From NCBI RefSeq assembly GCF_003977595.1, contig NZ_RYYR01000011.1, positions 62,001-126,000 on the forward strand: a stretch of DNA of 64,000 bases. Direction: 5' to 3'. The notes under the pieces are model-generated. The model worked only from the letters and a program-made list of their open reading frames with translations, was not told where the DNA came from and searched no databases. Below, piece by piece: positions 19,828-29,279 of this stretch (position 1 is the first letter of the stretch; every line of letters starts with the position of its first letter). Source of the stretch: Lysinibacillus antri. Lineage in GTDB: Bacteria; Bacillota; Bacilli; Bacillales_A; Planococcaceae. A program made the position numbers and the translations under genes.

Positions 19828-20253
19828 TTAGTGATGATCTGGTTCAGAAATTTCGCTTAAAGCTTCTCCAGCTTCATTCACGAAGATATTTTCTTTCGCT
19901 AAGTCCCCTATTGCACAAATACCTACGATTTCTCCATTTTGAACTACTGGAATACGTCGAATTTGATGTTGTGCCATGATTCGTGCACATTCATGAACAT
20001 CTGTATTCGCATCACATGTAACGACATCTGTTGTCATACAATCATGACAATGTACTTTATTACTATCTTTACCGTCTGCAACACAGTTAATCACGATATC
20101 ACGGTCTGTAATAATCCCTACTACTTTTTTCCCTTCACAAACAGGTACAGATCCACAATCTACATCACGCATTATTTTTGCCGCTTGAGTTAGTGAATCG
20201 TGTGGTGTACACACTTGAATATTTGTCGACATAATTTGAGATACAGTTTTCAT
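19828..20253 (-). CDS. CBS-domain pair protein
   Basis: 141 residues made of two CBS motifs (about 10-60 and 73-123), with the repeated pattern VGIITDRDIVI and VGICAIGDLA. CBS pairs bind adenosyl nucleotides and act as energy or stress sensors. It resembles the small stand-alone Bacillus proteins of the YhcV/YrkN type, whose partners are unknown. An unusual Cys/His-rich stretch (NKVHCHDCMTTDVVTC) joins the two motifs; it could bind metal, but this is only suggested by composition. GGAGGAAA precedes the ATG. Confidence 0.87.
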   Translation of the reverse strand: MKTVSQIMSTNIQVCTPHDSLTQAAKIMRDVDCGSVPVCEGKKVVGIITDRDIVINCVADGKDSNKVHCHDCMTTDVVTCDANTDVHECARIMAQHQIRRIPVVQNGEIVGICAIGDLAKENIFVNEAGEALSEISEPDHH

Positions 20254-20322
20254 GTTGTTTCCTCCTTCAAATTTTCATCTATTTTATTGTTGCTAATTTA
20301 AAGGATTTTATGCAAAATAAAA

Positions 20323-20360
20323 AAACTACTCATCAGTATAAGATAACTGACGAGTAGTTT
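20323..20360 (-). terminator. Terminator of the SCO-family gene
   Basis: AAACTACTC-G/A-TCAGT stem with a loop of about 10 nt and a long T-run on the minus strand, 8 nt after the stop codon at 20368. Confidence 0.85.
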
Positions 20361-20367
20361 GACATTG

Positions 20368-20982
20368 TTATTTTTCTAAACGTTCTTTGATTAATGCTTC
20401 CATATCCATCGCTATTGTTTCAAATGGAACGCCATCTTTCGTTTCTGAATAGCCTGTATAATTTTTCACTGCAACGCCTTTTTCATCAACTATGTAGAAA
20501 GTTGAAGCATGAAGTACTTGGTCTCCTTCTGCAGGCATTCTTACTAACGTCTTAAAAGAATTCAAACCAAATTGTTCAATCCATTTTTGATCATAGCCTG
20601 TAACGAAATGCCATTTGGATTCATCAGGTATCGAGTAATGACTTAAATATTGTTTTAAAACTTCAGGTGAATCATTTGCTGGGTCAACTGAGAAACCGAC
20701 AATATTATAATCTTCCACGCCAAGCTTTTTTAATTCTTCTTGAATCATCGTCATATTGAATGTCATTGGCTGACAAATCGTTGTACAATTTGTGAAAATA
20801 AACATTGCTAGCCATGGTTTGCCTTTTAAGCTTTCTAGTGTCACCGTTTCACCGTTATGATCCGTAACTTCAAAATCAGCAATTGTATATTCAGTATCGG
20901 CTTTAAATTTATAATTACTACAAGCACCTAGTATTGTAGCGATTACGAGCATTCCAACAAGGCTGAGTAATCTCTTTTTCAA
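20368..20982 (-). CDS. SCO1/SenC family copper chaperone lipoprotein
   Basis: 204 residues. The lipobox LGACSN puts the mature protein on the outer membrane face. The thioredoxin-like domain carries the copper-binding CTTIC (CxxxC) and a downstream histidine in KWHFVTGYD, the SCO signature. SCO proteins deliver copper or reduce cysteines for the CuA centre of cytochrome c oxidase (YpmQ/BsSco in B. subtilis). Nearby ccdA and ccdC for cytochrome c maturation fit a respiratory role. Confidence 0.92.
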   Translation of the reverse strand: MKKRLLSLVGMLVIATILGACSNYKFKADTEYTIADFEVTDHNGETVTLESLKGKPWLAMFIFTNCTTICQPMTFNMTMIQEELKKLGVEDYNIVGFSVDPANDSPEVLKQYLSHYSIPDESKWHFVTGYDQKWIEQFGLNSFKTLVRMPAEGDQVLHASTFYIVDEKGVAVKNYTGYSETKDGVPFETIAMDMEALIKERLEK

Positions 20983-21241
20983 TATCTATTCAACTCCCTC
21001 TATTTCTTCTATCATCTTATCGAAATATGGTAAATTGTACAACTATTCAAAATGACACTTATGAAACAATATTGTGAAGTTCGATTTCACATTTCCCCTA
21101 CCTTCAATAAAGCAATCGGTCTCTAAACGGTACATTGAAGCACATAAATAACTTTTTTCAATATAAAAAGAGACTTTAATAGTGAAAACTTTTTTTGTTC
21201 CTTTTATAATAAGTACTAGTGAAGATAATGAGGTGAACGTT

Positions 21242-21676
21242 TTGGGTCAGTTAGATGGTTGGTTTGTTTGGTTTATTTTATTTTGGGTTGTTGTACTGGT
21301 TTCTCTAATGGGGATTGGTGGATTCTTCATGTTCCGCAAGTTTTTAAAGGCATTACCAAAACAAGATGGTAAGTCTGATTTGGATTGGCAAAATTATTAT
21401 TTAGATAAAACTGTTCATTTGTGGGGCAATGATGAAAAGGAATTATTAAATGAACTCGTTAGCCCTGTACCGGACCTTTTTAGACAAGTAGCAAAGGAAA
21501 AAATTGCAGGGAAAATTGGAGAGCTTGCTTTGAAGGAACGTGCCAAAGCCATTTCAAATGATTTAATCATTAGAGGTTACATTCAAGCAACACCAAAGCG
21601 CGATCATAAATTTTTAAGAAAAAAACTTGATGAAATGCGTATTGATGTAGCGCCATACGAGCACTTTTTTGATTAA
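21242..21676 (+). CDS. yneK: DUF2621 family membrane protein YneK
   Basis: 144 residues with an N-terminal membrane span (DGWFVWFILFWVVVLVSLMGIGGFFMF) and a soluble C-terminal part. This matches B. subtilis YneK in pattern and in neighbourhood (yneI, yneJ/ccdC, ccdA). The frame extends to a GTG at 21182, but TTG 21242 is chosen because GAGGTG lies 6 nt upstream and MGQLDGWFVWF is the family-like start. No function is known. Confidence 0.8.
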   Translation: MGQLDGWFVWFILFWVVVLVSLMGIGGFFMFRKFLKALPKQDGKSDLDWQNYYLDKTVHLWGNDEKELLNELVSPVPDLFRQVAKEKIAGKIGELALKERAKAISNDLIIRGYIQATPKRDHKFLRKKLDEMRIDVAPYEHFFD

Positions 21677-21686
21677 ACCTTACATA

Positions 21687-21721
21687 AAAAGGGACCTTCT
21701 CCAATGCGAGAGGTCCCTTTT
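21687..21721. terminator. Bidirectional terminator between yneK and ccdC
   Basis: AAAAGGGACCT/AGGTCCCTTTT stem with extra inner CTC/GAG pairing, between two convergent genes. Confidence 0.9.
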
Positions 21722-21724
21722 CAC

Positions 21725-22216
21725 TTACATAACTAATTGTGTTTTTTTCAATTTCTTATATTGGACAAACATTGCTAATCGCCATGGCCAAATCATCGAA
21801 AAGGCTAACGTCCAGAACATTCCTGCTAGTTCGCCTACATCAAAGGCATCTGACATTAAAACCTTTGCAAGAACACGAATAATGAGAAGTCCGGCTAAAA
21901 TGAAGAAAAATGCCTTCGATCTTTTCATGTAAATATCATGATCTCGAACTTCGAATTTGGATGTAGCAATTAATACGGTCGAGAATATGATCCCCACTGC
22001 TGCTGCTTCTAATATTTGTATCGGTGTGATGTGAAACTCCTCGAAAAGAAACATAAAACCACCAGTAGACATTGCAAATGGAGGTATGAGGATTTTTTTA
22101 GCGTTTACGGGTTTTCTTTGTGAGCGTACACGCATGAACATGACAAACGTCCCCATAAATAAAGCCATTACGGTCGAACCGATAATTAAATAATGAGAAG
22201 GTATATTGGCAAACAT
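21725..22216 (-). CDS. ccdC: CcdC/YneJ membrane protein
   Basis: 163 residues with about five membrane spans and a conserved PVNAKKILIPPFAMSTG loop after the first span, typical of the CcdC (YneJ) family named from the cytochrome c maturation cluster. Its precise role is not established. GGAGGGAAA precedes the ATG. The position next to yneI and ccdA is the same as in B. subtilis. Confidence 0.88.
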   Translation of the reverse strand: MFANIPSHYLIIGSTVMALFMGTFVMFMRVRSQRKPVNAKKILIPPFAMSTGGFMFLFEEFHITPIQILEAAAVGIIFSTVLIATSKFEVRDHDIYMKRSKAFFFILAGLLIIRVLAKVLMSDAFDVGELAGMFWTLAFSMIWPWRLAMFVQYKKLKKTQLVM

Positions 22217-22316
22217 AGATTTTCCCTCCTCTATAATTTGTACACTATAACAAAATAACGTATTGATAATACCTCATTTATTAAATAATTTCCATAGAAA
22301 GAGTAATAGAAAATAA

Positions 22317-22357
22317 AAAATCCTACCTATTTATTGATTACATGCAGGTAGGATTTT
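22317..22357 (-). terminator. Terminator of yneI
   Basis: AAAATCCTACCT/AGGTAGGATTTT stem with an AT-rich loop and a T-run on the minus strand, about 10 nt after the yneI stop. Confidence 0.88.
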
Positions 22358-22366
22358 GTTGAACTA

Positions 22367-22738
22367 TTAATGTTCGAATAAGCCTAAAATATTATTTACA
22401 ACCATTTTTAATTGATTTTGTTCAAAAGGCTTTGTAATAAAGTCTTTCGCACCAGCTTCAATTGCATCAACAATGATTCGTTGTTGTCCAAGTGCTGTAA
22501 TCATAATAATATTGGCATCGGGGAACTCCGGAATTATTTCTTTTACTGCATCTAAACCTGACATAACAGGCATCGTAATATCCATCGTTACAAGATCGGG
22601 TTGATGCTCTCTGTATAGTTCCACTGCCTCTCTCCCATTGGCTGCTTCCCCTACTACATCAAATCCCCACTCTCTAAACATATTACCAACTGCAACTCGC
22701 ATAAAAAGTGCATCATCTACTATTAATACTGAAGGCAT
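22367..22738 (-). CDS. yneI: CheY-like single-domain response regulator YneI
   Basis: 123-residue receiver domain with no output domain. The acidic pair Asp8/Asp9, phospho-acceptor Asp53 in TMDITMPVMSG, the switch Thr in MITALG and Lys in TKPFEQ are all present. It is the YneI homologue in the ccdA-yneI-yneJ cluster; its cognate kinase is not known and none is encoded here. AAAGGGGAATG upstream supports the start. Confidence 0.9.
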   Translation of the reverse strand: MPSVLIVDDALFMRVAVGNMFREWGFDVVGEAANGREAVELYREHQPDLVTMDITMPVMSGLDAVKEIIPEFPDANIIMITALGQQRIIVDAIEAGAKDFITKPFEQNQLKMVVNNILGLFEH

Positions 22739-22785
22739 CGATCATTCCCCTTTTAAATTGCATCTATGTTGAATAAAAATTCTAA

Positions 22786-23496
22786 TTAAAAGCCCATAAA
22801 CCCACCGAAGATTGGTAATAAAGCACGCGTGATAAATTCTAAACCATTAAAGAATAATAGAATACCCACTGCGATCATAATATATCCACCAATTTTAACA
22901 ATTTTCTGGCTATTCTTGCGTATCCATCCTAATTTTGAAATAAAGAATGATAGAACAAAGAATGGTATTGCAAAACCAAAATAATAGGCAAGCATATACC
23001 CCATGCCCGATTCAGGATTTGTGCCAGCAAGTAAAATAATAGAGGCTAAAATTGGTCCTGTACACGGTGTCCATCCTGCAGCAAATGCAATTCCGATTAA
23101 TAATGATCCGAAATAGCCGGATGGTCTGTTTTTAAATTGAATTTTACGATCTTTCATTAAGAAATCAATTTGTAGTAGACCAACAATCATTAAACCAAAA
23201 ATGACAATTAAAATAGCTCCAATTTGTCGAAGTAAGTCTTGATAACTAAGGAAAAATTCTTTTGCTATAGAGGCACTGAAACCAATTGCAATAAAAATGA
23301 TAGAAAAACCAAGTAAGAAAAATAACGTATGTAAAATTGCACGTTTTTGAAGCATTCCTTTATCATTTTTAAGATCATCATAACTCATTCCAGTAATATA
23401 GGATAAAAATGCTGGATAGAGCGGAAGTGTACAAGGCGAAATAAAACTTAAGAAACCTGCACCAAAAGCTAAAAAGACATTAATATCAGTATTCAT
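22786..23496 (-). CDS. ccdA: Cytochrome c maturation thiol-disulfide transporter CcdA
   Basis: 236 residues with six membrane spans. The two redox cysteines are Cys22 in [12 protein letters not shown] and the one in GWTPCTGPI near residue 140, as in the DsbD/CcdA family. It passes electrons from cytosolic thioredoxin to extracytoplasmic thiols for haem attachment and, in spore-formers, for spore cortex factors. It is 47 nt upstream of yneI and probably co-transcribed. Confidence 0.94.
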   Translation of the reverse strand: MNTDINVFLAFGAGFLSFISPCTLPLYPAFLSYITGMSYDDLKNDKGMLQKRAILHTLFFLLGFSIIFIAIGFSASIAKEFFLSYQDLLRQIGAILIVIFGLMIVGLLQIDFLMKDRKIQFKNRPSGYFGSLLIGIAFAAGWTPCTGPILASIILLAGTNPESGMGYMLAYYFGFAIPFFVLSFFISKLGWIRKNSQKIVKIGGYIMIAVGILLFFNGLEFITRALLPIFGGFMGF

Positions 23497-23704
23497 TATT
23501 GTGTGTAGCTCCTTAAAATTAATGTCTTAATCGTACCAAATTTTTAATAAGAATGTATAAGTTTGACTTGTGAACGTTTCTTGACAAATATGTGTGTTCT
23601 TTATGAAATCAATCACAAACCCCCAAATTTATACTCTTTTAAAAATACCATACTAAAATAATTATATGTAGGAAAATGATTGGTATGCTATTGATTGGTA
23701 AAAA

Positions 23705-24331
23705 TCAACTAAGTAAATAGGATTCCTCTCTACCGAAACGCAAATTCCAAACGGGTTCAAATCGGTTAATAATCGCATTTTTTACTTGTTTCATTTCTTC
23801 CACATCATTGATCGGACAAATTTTAAAATATATTTTTGAGGAAGAAAATGCCTCTGTAATTTTTGCATTGATATGACAATGTGTGGCTGTTCCATCTTTA
23901 AAGCAGCTTTTTGGTGATATGTTTCCGATATGTTGGTTAAACCGTAATTTAAAAGAATTCGCACACCCTCCAGCAAAAACGAGCTCGTCATTTACGACAA
24001 TCGTATAAACTCCTGTTTTCGTTAAAAGCGAATCATTGCCCTTTACAGAAAAGTGCGAATAAGTTAAGTCTCCGTAGTTATTAAGAAATTGTTTGTAAAA
24101 TGAGTCCCCTTTACTTTTTAATGCAAACAAAACATCCCCAGCAGGTAGATCTAAATATTGTTCATATCTACCATGAAATTGACTTTTTAACCCTTCATAA
24201 CGCCGATGAATAAGCAATTCTCTCATCGATTTTTTATCGAAGTTGGCGAAAGTATTCTTAATCCCCGTTTTAAGAATATCAATTTCCATTCGATGAAAAT
24301 GAAACTCTCGATCCCCTATTTTTACATACAT
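23705..24331 (-). CDS. Putative divergent GIY-YIG nuclease-like protein
   Basis: 208 residues, not recognised as a named family. The C-terminal half (about 105-205) has the layout of a GIY-YIG domain: GVYTIV for GIY, LVFAGGCANSF in place of YIG, then Arg and His in KLRFNQHIG, and a terminal INRFEPVWN that fits the conserved ...P.WN end. The N-terminal half is mixed alpha/beta with no recognised motif. The family assignment is from motif order only. An AT-rich palindrome lies in its upstream region. It stands alone between ccdA and rarD. Confidence 0.5.
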   Translation of the reverse strand: MYVKIGDREFHFHRMEIDILKTGIKNTFANFDKKSMRELLIHRRYEGLKSQFHGRYEQYLDLPAGDVLFALKSKGDSFYKQFLNNYGDLTYSHFSVKGNDSLLTKTGVYTIVVNDELVFAGGCANSFKLRFNQHIGNISPKSCFKDGTATHCHINAKITEAFSSSKIYFKICPINDVEEMKQVKNAIINRFEPVWNLRFGREESYLLS

Positions 24332-24376
24332 ACATACTCCCCCTTGTATTGTGTAAGTAAATTGTTGGAACTTTAC

Positions 24377-24398
24377 TATATGTATTTTTATACATATA
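24377..24398. promoter_or_regulatory. AT-rich palindrome upstream of the GIY-YIG-like gene
   Basis: TATATGTAT-TTTT-ATACATATA, a 9-bp perfect inverted repeat about 46 nt before the start codon at 24331. It could be an operator or simply AT-rich chance. Confidence 0.3.
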
Positions 24399-24458
24399 TC
24401 TATATATTCTACAAAAACTATTAATTCCCTTTTTAAGAAAAGGAAATTGCTACAAACA

Positions 24459-25379
24459 TTACACTTTTGCTACTTCATGTTGTAAATTATGTTGTTTTCT
24501 CGACTCAAAGATTGTTGAAATGGTAAATAAAAGAATCGCGATCCAAATAATACTGAAGGACATAAAATCAGTTTTTGTAAAAGGTTCTTTGTATAGTAGA
24601 ATACCAAGTAATAAAACCGTTGTTGGTGTAAAGTATTGTATAAAACCTATAACATATTGTGGTAAAAGTTTTGCTCCTTTTGCAAATAATACAAGAGGAA
24701 TGGCTGTGACTACCCCCCCTAACATTAAAAAGAGGTCCGTTTGCCAATCAATATGTAAAAATGACATATTATCAGTTAACATAATATAAATATAGTAGAC
24801 TAGTGCAAAAGGTAATATGAATAAAGTTTCGATGGCTAAACCCCTTGTTGCATTAATAGCAATCTTTTTCTTTAACGCACCGTAAATTGCAAAACTTAAT
24901 GCTATACCAAGGGCAATCCACGGAATTTCCCCATAACCAATTGATAAAACGATTACCCCTAATAAAGCAACACATACTGCAAAGATTTGAGCTTTTGACA
25001 ATCGTTCTTTAAAGAAAAACATACCAAAGACAACTGTAATTAAAGGATTAATATAATATCCTAAACTAGCTTCTATTAAATGATCATTGTTCACCGCAAA
25101 TATGTACAAAAACCAATTGCATGATATGACAAAGGAAGCTGCTAAAAGTGACCAAAACATTTTTTTATTATGCCATAATGTTTTGACATCTTCGAATAAT
25201 AGTTTTCTTTGTTTAATTACTAAAATAAAAATAGTCGTAAACACAAAGGACCAAATGACACGGCTAAGTAAGATTTCCATACTATCAACATGGACTAATA
25301 GTTTCCAATAGAGAGGAAAAACACCCCATATACCATAGGCAGCAAAAGCGTAAAGGATGCCCTTTTTATCAATTTGCAC
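24459..25379 (-). CDS. rarD: RarD-type EamA permease
   Basis: About 306 residues with ten membrane spans, two EamA-like halves, and a RarD-type N-terminus (GILYAFAAYGIWGVFPLYWKL, ILLSRVIWS, SCNWFLYIFAVN). RarD proteins belong to the drug/metabolite transporter superfamily; the substrate is unproven (chloramphenicol sensitivity protein is a historical name). The frame opens at a GTG at 25388, but its ribosome site (AAAGGG) is too close, so the GTG at 25379 is preferred. The 265-nt region upstream has no further gene. Confidence 0.87.
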   Translation of the reverse strand: MQIDKKGILYAFAAYGIWGVFPLYWKLLVHVDSMEILLSRVIWSFVFTTIFILVIKQRKLLFEDVKTLWHNKKMFWSLLAASFVISCNWFLYIFAVNNDHLIEASLGYYINPLITVVFGMFFFKERLSKAQIFAVCVALLGVIVLSIGYGEIPWIALGIALSFAIYGALKKKIAINATRGLAIETLFILPFALVYYIYIMLTDNMSFLHIDWQTDLFLMLGGVVTAIPLVLFAKGAKLLPQYVIGFIQYFTPTTVLLLGILLYKEPFTKTDFMSFSIIWIAILLFTISTIFESRKQHNLQHEVAKV

Positions 25380-25574
25380 TTCAAACACTTCCCTTTCTGA
25401 TGTTACTTGTATACTTGCGCTATATAAAATCTATTATTGGCAGGATGTTTCATTAGACCCCTGAGTAGAAGGTCCCCCCACTTAACATTTTTATATCCTT
25501 TAATTGAGCGATAAGCCCATTATAGTTCTCGGATTATTTGAAGTAAATGTATTTTTGCTTGGAATTAATATATT

Positions 25575-25610
25575 AAAAAAACGTAACCAAAAAGCGGATA
25601 CGTTTTTTTA
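25575..25610 (-). terminator. Terminator of the heterodimeric ABC exporter operon
   Basis: AAAAAACGTA/TACGTTTTTT stem with a 13-nt loop and T-run on the minus strand, about 45 nt after the stop at 25654. Confidence 0.8.
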
Positions 25611-25653
25611 GAATGATAACCAAAACCGTCATCATTAAGATTTTAGATTATCG

Positions 25654-27423
25654 TTATTCTACAATACCATTTTGCAATAAATACATTTTGTGATAGAGGC
25701 CTTTTTGCACTAGTAGCTGTTGGTGATTGCCTCGTTCAATAATTTTCCCTTGATGAAGTACCAATATTTGCTCTGCATCTTGGATTGTAGAAAGACGGTG
25801 CGCAATGGCAATAGTTGTACGCCCTTTCCGCATTTTCTCTAATGAGCCTTGAATCGCGACTTCAGTTTCTGTGTCAATGGAAGCGGTTGCCTCATCTAAT
25901 ACAAGAATTTTGGGATTCGTTGCAATGGTCCGCGCAAATGCGATGAGCTGACGTTGACCACTTGAAAGAGTGGAACCCCTTTCTGTCACGTTTTGTTGAT
26001 AGCCGTTTGGTAGCTGTTCAATATATTGATTAACTTGAACAAACTTTGCTGCAGCACGTACATCTTCATCCGTTAGACTTTGATCGTGTAAACGGATGTT
26101 ACTTTCAATCGTACCGTAAAATAAAAATGGATCTTGTAGGACGAGACCTAATTTTTTCCGGAGTTCATTTTTGCTATACGACTTAATTGACGTGCCATCG
26201 ATTAATATATCCCCTTGTTCAAACTCATAAAATCGCATTAATAAATTGATAATGGAGCTTTTGCCACTACCCGTATGCCCAACAAGTGCCACCGTTTCAC
26301 CAGGCTTTACCGTAAAGGATATATCTTTTAACACGTCTACTTTTCCATCATAACTAAAGGTTACCTGTTTAAACTCAATGAACCCATTTGAAATGTGCGC
26401 ATTTGTTTCCTGTTGCCTCGGTTCCAACTCTTCATGATCTAATAATGTGAACACACGCGATGCTGCCACAAGTGCTTGTTGAAAAATGGCTAACCGTTCC
26501 ATCACTTGGTTAATTGGCTCAAAGAAACGATTAATATAGGTAATAAATACATAAATTACCCCTACTTCAATGGACGTGCTAAAGGAAGTGATGCCAAAAT
26601 AGGTTAACAATAAAATGATTGCAACAAAATAGATGAGATCAATAACAGGTCTTAACAATGTACTGTTTAATTTTGTATTGTCCATCATCGCACGGTAATG
26701 TTGTTGGTTGATTTCATTAAATTCATCATGAAAGCGTTGTTCTTGTCGAAACGCTTGAACGATGACCATACCTGACAAACCTTCCGCCAGTTTTGCATTG
26801 AGTTCACTTAGCTTTTCCCGCATCGTTAAATAGACGACGGAACTAAGTTTACGATAATAATAAATGACGATGAAAATGAGTGGTAAAACAATCAAGACAA
26901 ACATCGCCAACAGTGGGTTTAACAAGAACATAGCAATATACATCCCAATAATTAAAAAGCCCGCTTGCACAAAGGAGCTCAAAACTGAAACGAATAAATC
27001 TTTGATCGCCTCTGTATCATTGGTTGCGCGGGACACAATGGATCCAGCCGGTGTATTATCAAAATAACGCATGCCTAATCGATGAATTTTTGTAAATGCA
27101 TCGATTCGAAGTTGTTGAATGACCTTCAGTGCGATTTCTTGAAATTTAATGAGTTGTATATAAGAAAGAATTACATTGATGAATTGTATAAAAATATAGG
27201 TTACAGCCAGTGTTAGGATTGGTTTTGTATCAAAATTTCCAATAGCTACATGCTCGTCTAGAAAGATTTTAATGAGAAATGGTCCGATAATATCCCCAAT
27301 GACCGTTAGAATAAGTAATGCCAATGCAACGAATACAGCTTTTTTATGTGGCTTTAAGTAAGTTAATAGCCTAATCAGTATTGTCGTTTGTGCTTTATTT
27401 GAAAAGGTTGGTTGATTATTCAT
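25654..27423 (-). CDS. yheH: ABC exporter half-transporter with canonical catalytic Glu (BmrD/YheH-like)
   Basis: 589 residues: six-span ABC membrane domain (about 20-310) fused to an ATPase domain (about 345-580). Walker A is GHTGSGKSS, signature LSSGQRQ and Walker B ILVLDEATASID with the catalytic Glu. It overlaps the upstream half-transporter by 8 nt, so the two should form a heterodimeric type IV exporter of the BmrCD class for drugs or lipids. B. subtilis YheH is longer at the N-terminus, so the symbol is tentative. ATG 27423 is chosen over the GTG one codon upstream because GGAGG lies 8 nt before it. Confidence 0.85.
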   Translation of the reverse strand: MNNQPTFSNKAQTTILIRLLTYLKPHKKAVFVALALLILTVIGDIIGPFLIKIFLDEHVAIGNFDTKPILTLAVTYIFIQFINVILSYIQLIKFQEIALKVIQQLRIDAFTKIHRLGMRYFDNTPAGSIVSRATNDTEAIKDLFVSVLSSFVQAGFLIIGMYIAMFLLNPLLAMFVLIVLPLIFIVIYYYRKLSSVVYLTMREKLSELNAKLAEGLSGMVIVQAFRQEQRFHDEFNEINQQHYRAMMDNTKLNSTLLRPVIDLIYFVAIILLLTYFGITSFSTSIEVGVIYVFITYINRFFEPINQVMERLAIFQQALVAASRVFTLLDHEELEPRQQETNAHISNGFIEFKQVTFSYDGKVDVLKDISFTVKPGETVALVGHTGSGKSSIINLLMRFYEFEQGDILIDGTSIKSYSKNELRKKLGLVLQDPFLFYGTIESNIRLHDQSLTDEDVRAAAKFVQVNQYIEQLPNGYQQNVTERGSTLSSGQRQLIAFARTIATNPKILVLDEATASIDTETEVAIQGSLEKMRKGRTTIAIAHRLSTIQDAEQILVLHQGKIIERGNHQQLLVQKGLYHKMYLLQNGIVE

Positions 27424-29176
27424 CACAGTATCCTCCCTTTTCCACTAATTTTTCTAACTGTTGTAATTGATACATTTCATAGTACTTTCCTTTTTTAGCC
27501 ATGAGCTCTTCATGGGTCCCCTTTTCAACAATGGTCCCTTCATGTAAAACAATGATCAGGTCGGCGTGTTCAATCGCACTTAATCGATGGGATGTAATAA
27601 TTGTTGTAGCGTGTTGCCGTTCTGCTTTCAACGAGGTAATAATCGCTTCTTCTGTTTTCGCATCAACGGCAGATAAGGAATCATCTAATATGAGCAATTC
27701 TGGGTTTAATAGCAAAGCCCGTGCAATCGAAATCCGTTGTTTTTGTCCCCCAGATAAGGAGACCCCTCTTTCCCCCACGATCGTTTCGTAGCCATCTGGA
27801 AATCGTAAAATATCTTCATGAATGTGTGCGATTTTCGCAGCACGTTCAACCTTTTCTTTCTCCACAGTCGGGTTAATAAAGGCAATATTAGAAAAAATCG
27901 TTGTAGAAAATAAAAAGTGATCCTGTGGTACATAGCCAAATGCTTCTTTGAGTCGCTCTTTTTTATACGCATCAATTTTATGTGAGCCGAAATGAATCGT
28001 CCCGTCATAGCCTTCATATTCCCGCATTAACAATTTCAAAAGAGTCGTTTTGCCAGAACCGGTTTTCCCTACAATGCCAAGGGTCTCTCCACGTTTTAAT
28101 TCAAAGTGGATATGTTTTAAAGCGCTTACTTGCTCACCTGGGAATGTAAAATTTTCTAGTTCGAAACGAATATCTCCTTTTGGCTGTTGATCGATGGCAT
28201 CTGGTTTATCTTGTATGTCCATCGGTACACCGAGCAGCTCTTCAATACGATCATAAGAAGCGGACCCGCGCTCGAGTATGTTAAACAACATTCCAAAGGC
28301 AAGCATGGGCCAAACAAGCAAACCTAAGTAAGTATTAAAGGCAATTAAATCACCAATCGTCATCGTTCCATCGACAATAAATTTAGCGCCAAATGCAAGA
28401 CTAAGCAAAAAACTAATGCCTACGATGAGACTAATCGTTGGATCAAATAATGAATCTACCTTTGCTACTTGCATATTCTTTTCAACGACGGAATTCGAAA
28501 GAGATTTAAACTCTTCTATATCTTCTTTTTGCTGACCAAATGTTTTGATCACTTTTATTCCTGAAATACTTTCTTGGGTTTTATCATTTAAATCCGAAAA
28601 CGCTGCTTGTGCAACGCCAAAACGCTTATGCAATAGTTTTCCGTAATAACTCGTAGAAAGCGCCATAAAGGGCATCGGAATCAATGCAATGAGAGTAAGA
28701 CGCCAATCGATTGTAAATGCCATGGCTAAAATGACAAATCCACCTGTTGCAATGGAATCAAAAAGAGTGAGTATTCCAACCCCGGCAATTTGTTGAACAG
28801 CGGAAATATCGTTGGTCGCATGTGCCATTAAATCGCCTACTCTACGGCTCTGGTAAAAGGACGGACTCAATTTCGTAAAGTGTGAAAAAAGTTTTTCCCT
28901 TAACGTTTTGGCCAAATAATTTGATGATCCAAAGATTAATAACCGCCAATAAAATCGTAAAAGATACATGAATAGTGCAACTAAGACAAGAATGGTCATC
29001 CATTTTACTAACGATGCTGGCGTTAGATGTTTCGCAGCAATTTCATCAATTATATACCCAATAATTTTAGGAGGAAGTAAATTTAAAATGGCGACAAATG
29101 TAAGCATAATTAGTCCAATGATATATTCTTTCTTCTTCTCGATAAAAAACCATTTCAATTTAAAAAATACTTTCAA
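27416..29176 (-). CDS. yheI: ABC exporter half-transporter with degenerate Walker B (BmrC/YheI-like)
   Basis: 586 residues, a membrane domain then an ATPase domain with Walker A GKTGSGKTT, canonical LSGGQKQ and Walker B LLILDDSLSAVD, where Asp replaces the usual catalytic Glu. Together with its partner (which has the Glu but LSSGQ) this gives one consensus and one degenerate ATP site, the known asymmetric design of BmrCD/TM287-288-type exporters. The TTG start follows GAAGGTGAACTT. First gene of the operon. Confidence 0.87.
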   Translation of the reverse strand: MKVFFKLKWFFIEKKKEYIIGLIMLTFVAILNLLPPKIIGYIIDEIAAKHLTPASLVKWMTILVLVALFMYLLRFYWRLLIFGSSNYLAKTLREKLFSHFTKLSPSFYQSRRVGDLMAHATNDISAVQQIAGVGILTLFDSIATGGFVILAMAFTIDWRLTLIALIPMPFMALSTSYYGKLLHKRFGVAQAAFSDLNDKTQESISGIKVIKTFGQQKEDIEEFKSLSNSVVEKNMQVAKVDSLFDPTISLIVGISFLLSLAFGAKFIVDGTMTIGDLIAFNTYLGLLVWPMLAFGMLFNILERGSASYDRIEELLGVPMDIQDKPDAIDQQPKGDIRFELENFTFPGEQVSALKHIHFELKRGETLGIVGKTGSGKTTLLKLLMREYEGYDGTIHFGSHKIDAYKKERLKEAFGYVPQDHFLFSTTIFSNIAFINPTVEKEKVERAAKIAHIHEDILRFPDGYETIVGERGVSLSGGQKQRISIARALLLNPELLILDDSLSAVDAKTEEAIITSLKAERQHATTIITSHRLSAIEHADLIIVLHEGTIVEKGTHEELMAKKGKYYEMYQLQQLEKLVEKGGYCDE

Positions 29177-29279
29177 AAGTTCACCTTCTTCTCTTCTCTA
29201 TGAAAATATGATTATTCCTTCGATTCTAGAAATATTTATCTTATAAAATAAACCATTTTATCTAAAATTCAAAATAAAA

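Noticed and set aside
21182-21241. 20-residue N-terminal extension of YneK from a GTG start
   Set aside because: The TTG at 21242 has a proper ribosome site and the family-like N-terminus; the extension has neither.
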